In this document: piece after piece, positions 60,800 through 64,000 of the stretch
Layout of the letters: each line of letters opens with the position of its first letter
How positions within the stretch are numbered: the first letter of the stretch is position 1
NCBI RefSeq assembly: GCF_030846775.1
Contig: NZ_CP132910.1
Location: 3,320,001 to 3,384,000, forward strand
Reading direction: 5' to 3'
Source of the DNA: Geothrix sp. 21YS21S-2
GTDB taxonomy: Bacteria; Acidobacteriota; Holophagae; Holophagales; Holophagaceae
Length of the DNA stretch: 64,000 nucleotides
Notes under the pieces: model-generated
The model's database searches: none
The model's input: only the letters and a program-made list of their open reading frames with translations
Told to the model about the DNA's origin: nothing
Translations under genes and position numbers: made by a program

Positions 60800-62494
60800 T
60801 CAGGATTTTTCCGGCCGCCCGAGGATGGAGCGGAAACGGCCGAGGAGCCCCTTGGGCTGGGGCGGGGCGACGGGGTCGGATTCCCGGGCGTCCAGGTCCA
60901 CGTCGGGCGGCACCTGGGTGGAGGGGTCCAGTTCCAGGGCCTTCCGGTAGCAGGCCGCGGCGTTGGCCTCGAAGCCCTTGCGGTGGTAGAGCTCGCCCAT
61001 GGAAGCCCAGGGCGCGGCGGCCCGGGGGCGGAGCTTGGAGGCGGTCTGGAGCGCGTCGATGGACCGGGTCGACCAGGCGGGGTTGGCCAGCCTCAGCTGG
61101 CCGAGCATGAGCCAGGCGTCGTAGGCCACGTCCAGGTCGGGCTCCAGCTGCACGGCCTGCTCCAGGGTGCGGATGGCCTCCACGGTGCGGTCCATGAGGA
61201 CCTGCTGGCGCGCCTTGCGCACGAGGCTCTTGGCCCGGGCCGAGCCCTCCAGGGGCTGGGGCGGCGGGGGGGGCGGCACGTAGGCGGGGACCTCCTGCTG
61301 GAACGGGGACTCGGGCGGCTGCAACGGGAGCGGCTGCTGGAAGGGGGAGGAGGGCTGGAACCCGTGGGGCTGGGGGGGCGGCGCCTGCGCCGCGAAGGGA
61401 TCCGGGCGCGCGAAGGGATCCGGCCGGGGGCCGGAAGGCGGCGCCTGGAAGGGATCGAGCCGGGGCATGGGCGCCGGGGGCTGGGGCGGCGTGCGCGGCG
61501 CGGCCTCGTCGGAGTAAGGCTCGGAGAGGCCGTAGGGATCCTCGGCCCTGGGCAGCGGGTGGCTGGGCTCAGGTTCAAGGTCCAGGAACTCGGGGTGCAG
61601 GGCGGCCTGGTCCAGCTGGATCGGGGGCTCGAGGGGGGGCGGAACGTGGATCCGGGCGCGGCCTCCGCCCGGCGGGAAGATCAGGGGGAACTCCTTGGGT
61701 CCCTTCAGGGGCAGGGGCGGCATGGCAAGGTGGGGCGTGACCGGCGTCTGCGCCGGGGGTTCGGGCGGCTCGCCGCTGACGCTGGGCAGCGTCCCGCCAC
61801 ACAACACCAGGGCCCCCAGGGCCCACAGGGTGATGATGAAGCGGCCCGCGGCCTCCTCCTCCAGGTTGCTGAGGGAACGGAAGGTCTCGAAGCTGATGGG
61901 GTCGGCGCCCAGGAAGGAGAGCGCATAGGCGGTTCCGGGGGTGAGGGGCAGGTCGCTGAGGCTCTCCACCAGGTCCCGGCGGCCCTCCCAGCGCCACTCC
62001 GTCTCCCGGTCCAGGACCGTCAGGAGGTCCATGAGGTAGTGGGACTCCTGGAAGGTGTTCCAGATGAAGTGGCGGTGCTGGAGCTTGAAGTGCAGGTCCT
62101 GCTCCAGCCGCTTCTCCATGGGACCGGCGTGCCACGTCCACGCAAGCACCGGGTGCTCGAGGGCGTGGATCATGATCTGTTCCTGCAGGGCCTGCAGGTG
62201 GAGGTCCCGCTCCTCGAGGTTCATCATGCCCCACTGGATGACCTTCTCCCCGATGCGGTAGCGCTCGTCGTTGGCCAGCAGCTCGTTGAGGGAGGCGAGG
62301 TCGAGGATCCCCTGGCGGAGCAGGTAGTTCCCGAACTGCTCTCCGGCCACGTCGCTCTTGAGGTGGATCAGCTCCCCCCGGCTGATGAAGAGGGTGCGCA
62401 CCCCGTCGTTGTGTTCGAGGATGAGTTCGCCGCTCACGGCCTCCTGGCGCATGGCGCCCATGAGGACGGGCAGGTTCTTGATGGCCTCGGTCAC
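60800..62494 (-). CDS. DUF4388/PatA-like domain protein with proline-rich linker and TPR tail
   Basis: 564 residues from a GTG at 62494 (GGAG 6 nt upstream). Residues 1-110 resemble DUF4388/PatA N-terminal domains (SGELILEHNDGVRTLFISRGELIHLKS), found in gliding/chemosensory regulators. A helical middle region (110-240) is followed by a very Pro-rich, low-complexity stretch (about 245-430) and two or three TPR units (about 435-545, AWSTRSIDALQTASKLRP, AAACYRKALELDPS). No enzymatic motif. It probably acts as a protein-interaction hub in a regulatory or motility context. It lies upstream of the flagellar cluster on the same strand, separated by the fliC promoter. Confidence 0.72.
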   Translation of the reverse strand: MTEAIKNLPVLMGAMRQEAVSGELILEHNDGVRTLFISRGELIHLKSDVAGEQFGNYLLRQGILDLASLNELLANDERYRIGEKVIQWGMMNLEERDLHLQALQEQIMIHALEHPVLAWTWHAGPMEKRLEQDLHFKLQHRHFIWNTFQESHYLMDLLTVLDRETEWRWEGRRDLVESLSDLPLTPGTAYALSFLGADPISFETFRSLSNLEEEAAGRFIITLWALGALVLCGGTLPSVSGEPPEPPAQTPVTPHLAMPPLPLKGPKEFPLIFPPGGGRARIHVPPPLEPPIQLDQAALHPEFLDLEPEPSHPLPRAEDPYGLSEPYSDEAAPRTPPQPPAPMPRLDPFQAPPSGPRPDPFARPDPFAAQAPPPQPHGFQPSSPFQQPLPLQPPESPFQQEVPAYVPPPPPPQPLEGSARAKSLVRKARQQVLMDRTVEAIRTLEQAVQLEPDLDVAYDAWLMLGQLRLANPAWSTRSIDALQTASKLRPRAAAPWASMGELYHRKGFEANAAACYRKALELDPSTQVPPDVDLDARESDPVAPPQPKGLLGRFRSILGRPEKS

Positions 62495-62520
62495 GGGTTC
62501 TCCGGTGGTGAAATTACGTC

Positions 62521-62526
62521 ATTATA
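62521..62526 (-). promoter_or_regulatory. Consensus -10 element before the DUF4388 gene
   Basis: On the minus strand the hexamer is TATAAT, 27 nt before the GTG start at 62494. No good -35 is visible at 16-18 bp, so the promoter may be activator-dependent. Confidence 0.4.
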
Positions 62527-62648
62527 GGCAAGGTCCGCCGCCGGGCGCGTCCAGAATCGAGCACAACAGTTATTATTGATGACGATGGTGGCAGCCTCCC
62601 GGTGGGCCATCCAGGAAAAGGTTGGGAATATCCCTTGGAAGGTGGCCA

Positions 62649-63353
62649 TTGAAACGGACGGGCAGGTCCCCATCCCCGCTGGAGGCGGGGCTCGCCTACA
62701 CCTTCCGGGACGAGGCGCTGCTGCGCACGGCCCTGACCCCGCCCTCCTCCGGGCTGTCCCCGGACAACCAGCGGCTGGAGTTCATGGGGGACTCCATCCT
62801 GGACCTGTGCGTGTCCCTCCTGGCGTACCGCGAGCACCCCTCCTGGCCCGAGGGCTCCCTCTCCAAGCTGCGCGGGCTCATGGTCTGCACCGACGCCCTC
62901 CATGCCTGGGCGCTGGATCTCGGCGTGACGCTGGTCGCCGGTCCCCGGTCGCCGAAGAAGGGCGGAGCCAGCCTGCGCAACGCCCTGGCCGACGCCATGG
63001 AGGCCCTCCTGGCGGCCGTGTTCCTGGACCTCCAGGCCGCGGGGGGGAACCCCCTGGACGGCGTCCTCGCCATCGTCGAGGGCCGCTTCCTGGAGCAGAT
63101 CCGGGCGGCCTACGTGGGGATCTGGGAGGCCAAGGACCACAAGACGACGCTGCAGGAGCGGGGGGCGGCGCTCGGACTGCCCCCGCCCGTCTACGAGCTG
63201 CTGGACCGGCAGGGCCCCGACCACGCCCCCTCCTTCACGGTGCGGACCGTGGTGGGCGGCTTCGAGGCCGTGGGCCGGGCGGGGAACCTGAAGGGGGCGC
63301 AGATGGAGGCGGCGCGCCTCCTGCTGGCTGCGCTGCCCAAGCCTCCTTCTTGA
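62649..63353 (+). CDS. rnc: Ribonuclease III
   Basis: 234 residues from a TTG at 62649 with GGAAGG 6 nt upstream; a TTG at 62622 would add nine residues and also has a purine-rich lead. The nuclease domain (about 12-150) has the signature RLEFMGDSILDL and the second acidic motif in DAMEALLAAVFLD. The dsRNA-binding domain (about 160-230) has DHKTTLQERG and ends with MEAARLLLAAL. All catalytic acidic residues are present. It cleaves double-stranded RNA in rRNA maturation and mRNA turnover. No ATG start exists near the conserved N-terminus. Confidence 0.9.
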   Translation: MKRTGRSPSPLEAGLAYTFRDEALLRTALTPPSSGLSPDNQRLEFMGDSILDLCVSLLAYREHPSWPEGSLSKLRGLMVCTDALHAWALDLGVTLVAGPRSPKKGGASLRNALADAMEALLAAVFLDLQAAGGNPLDGVLAIVEGRFLEQIRAAYVGIWEAKDHKTTLQERGAALGLPPPVYELLDRQGPDHAPSFTVRTVVGGFEAVGRAGNLKGAQMEAARLLLAALPKPPS

Positions 63354-63405
63354 AGTGGTCCGCATCGGTTACCATCACCACCATGGACTGAGGATTGAAG
63401 ACCCC

Positions 63406-64000
63406 TTGAAGATCCTGCCGACAGTGAACATCCAGAATGGACGCGCGGTCCCCATCGTGGGGGAGGGCGAGGGCGTCGACCTCCTGCCCCTGGTGGCCTT
63501 CCTCCTGGACCAGGGCTGCCACCGCCTGGCGCTGGTGGACGTGGACGCGGCGCGGGGCCAGGGCAACAACCGCGAGCTCATCTCCCGGGCGATCCAGAAG
63601 TTCCACGCGGGCCGCCCGAAGGTTTGCATCCAGGTGGGCGGGGGCATCCGCAGCTCCGACCAGGCCCAGTACTTCCTGGACCAGGGGGCCACCTGGCTCG
63701 CCGTGGGGACCATCCTCCAGCGCTCTCCCGTGATGGTGGAGCAGCTTCTGGCGCGGTTCCGCGAGCACCTCACCGCCGCGGTGGACGCCCGCGGCGGCGA
63801 GATCCTCCCGTCGGGCTGGGGCGGGATCAGCGGCGAGACCGCCGAGGCCGCGGGCCGCCGCATCGGGGACTTCGGCTTCAAGCGGCTCCTCTTCCTGGAC
63901 CTTCCCGCCACCCGGCCCGCCGTTCCGGACTTCGCCACCGCCCGCACCCTGTCCCTGAGCTCGCGCCTCTCCATCTGGATGGGCGGCAGCATCCAGACCG
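63406..64000 (+). CDS. HisA/HisF-related TIM-barrel protein, 3' end outside the window
   Basis: 198 codons are visible from a TTG at 63406, and the frame is still open at the window edge. It aligns with HisA: ILPTVNIQNGRAV, LALVDVDAARGQGNN, IQVGGGIRSS, AAVDARGGEI and MGGSIQT near the end. HisA isomerises ProFAR using two aspartates. Here the first (position 8, in the usual PAIDL motif) is Asn, while the second is present (D127). Phosphate-binding glycine motifs are kept. It may be a HisA paralogue with altered function, or a HisA with unusual chemistry. No other his gene is visible. An upstream GTG at 63355 would add an improbable His-rich head. Confidence 0.8.
   Translation, partial: MKILPTVNIQNGRAVPIVGEGEGVDLLPLVAFLLDQGCHRLALVDVDAARGQGNNRELISRAIQKFHAGRPKVCIQVGGGIRSSDQAQYFLDQGATWLAVGTILQRSPVMVEQLLARFREHLTAAVDARGGEILPSGWGGISGETAEAAGRRIGDFGFKRLLFLDLPATRPAVPDFATARTLSLSSRLSIWMGGSIQT

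Noticed and set aside
63355-63405. GTG start adding a four-histidine head to the HisA-like protein
   Set aside because: The HisA fold starts at the TTG at 63406; the additional residues have no counterpart in the family and the GTG lacks a ribosome site.

Overview
The window is GC-rich bacterial chromosome with tightly packed genes, short intergenic gaps and many ATGA-type overlaps. The likely source is an Acidobacteriota bacterium close to Holophagae (Geothrix/Holophaga-like). This is inferred from a heptose/LPS gene set (Gram-negative), a flagellar cluster, an Oar-like TonB-dependent receptor with an N-terminal carboxypeptidase-regulatory domain, a Ser/Thr kinase with a TolB-like propeller, and DUF4388/TPR proteins. 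No rRNA, tRNA, CRISPR array, transposase or prophage gene was seen; the window looks like core chromosome with lineage-specific additions.

Layout. 0-4 kb: start of nrdR (minus), a perfect palindromic parS-like site, a SprA-family protein, and the two-subunit glycine decarboxylase gcvPA-gcvPB. 4-7.4 kb (minus): two tandem S1/P1-nuclease-like exported proteins and a PilB/GspE ATPase. 7.5-18.7 kb (plus): an 11-gene complex I operon nuoABCDHIJKLMN that lacks the NADH module (nuoEFG) and in which NuoC carries an N-terminal ferredoxin domain. 18.8-20.6 kb: atpZ-atpI-atpB-atpE, an F0 block without atpF or F1 genes, closed by a strong terminator. 20.7-22.2 kb: an anti-anti-sigma/RsbU-type pair. 22.3-28.1 kb: DoxX/TetR divergent pair, then (minus) two GT9 glycosyltransferases, DUF1573, an EamA transporter and HldD. 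28.2-34.8 kb (plus): NtrC-type regulator, GspG-like pseudopilin, yceD-rpmF-plsX, pyrH, a GlcD-type FAD oxidase and GlpQ. 34.9-40.5 kb: an ATP/ADP-antiporter-like transporter, a Tat-exported epimerase-like protein, and the TonB receptor with a long structured leader.

41-54 kb is almost entirely minus strand: Ser/Thr kinase, folC, accD, parB, parA, three tandem TPR-glycosyltransferase paralogues, dapF, ftsB and eno. Upstream of eno is an unusual open frame that joins an indole-3-glycerol-phosphate-synthase-like barrel, with most catalytic residues replaced, to a lysine/alanine-rich histone-H1-like tail built from a 30-bp DNA tandem repeat. A strong internal ribosome binding site could also release the tail as a separate protein. 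55.9-62.5 kb: upp, then the flagellar filament cluster fliC-flaG-fliD-fliS-(fliT-like), headed by a sigma-28-like promoter, and a DUF4388/TPR protein. The right edge holds rnc and the start of a HisA-like gene whose first catalytic Asp is Asn.

The most interesting points are the pseudo-IGPS/histone-like nested gene, the ferredoxin-NuoC fusion in an NADH-module-less complex I, the signal-peptide-bearing c subunit in a split ATP synthase locus, and the triplicated TPR-glycosyltransferases next to parAB. All functional statements rest on motif recognition by eye; no database search was run.
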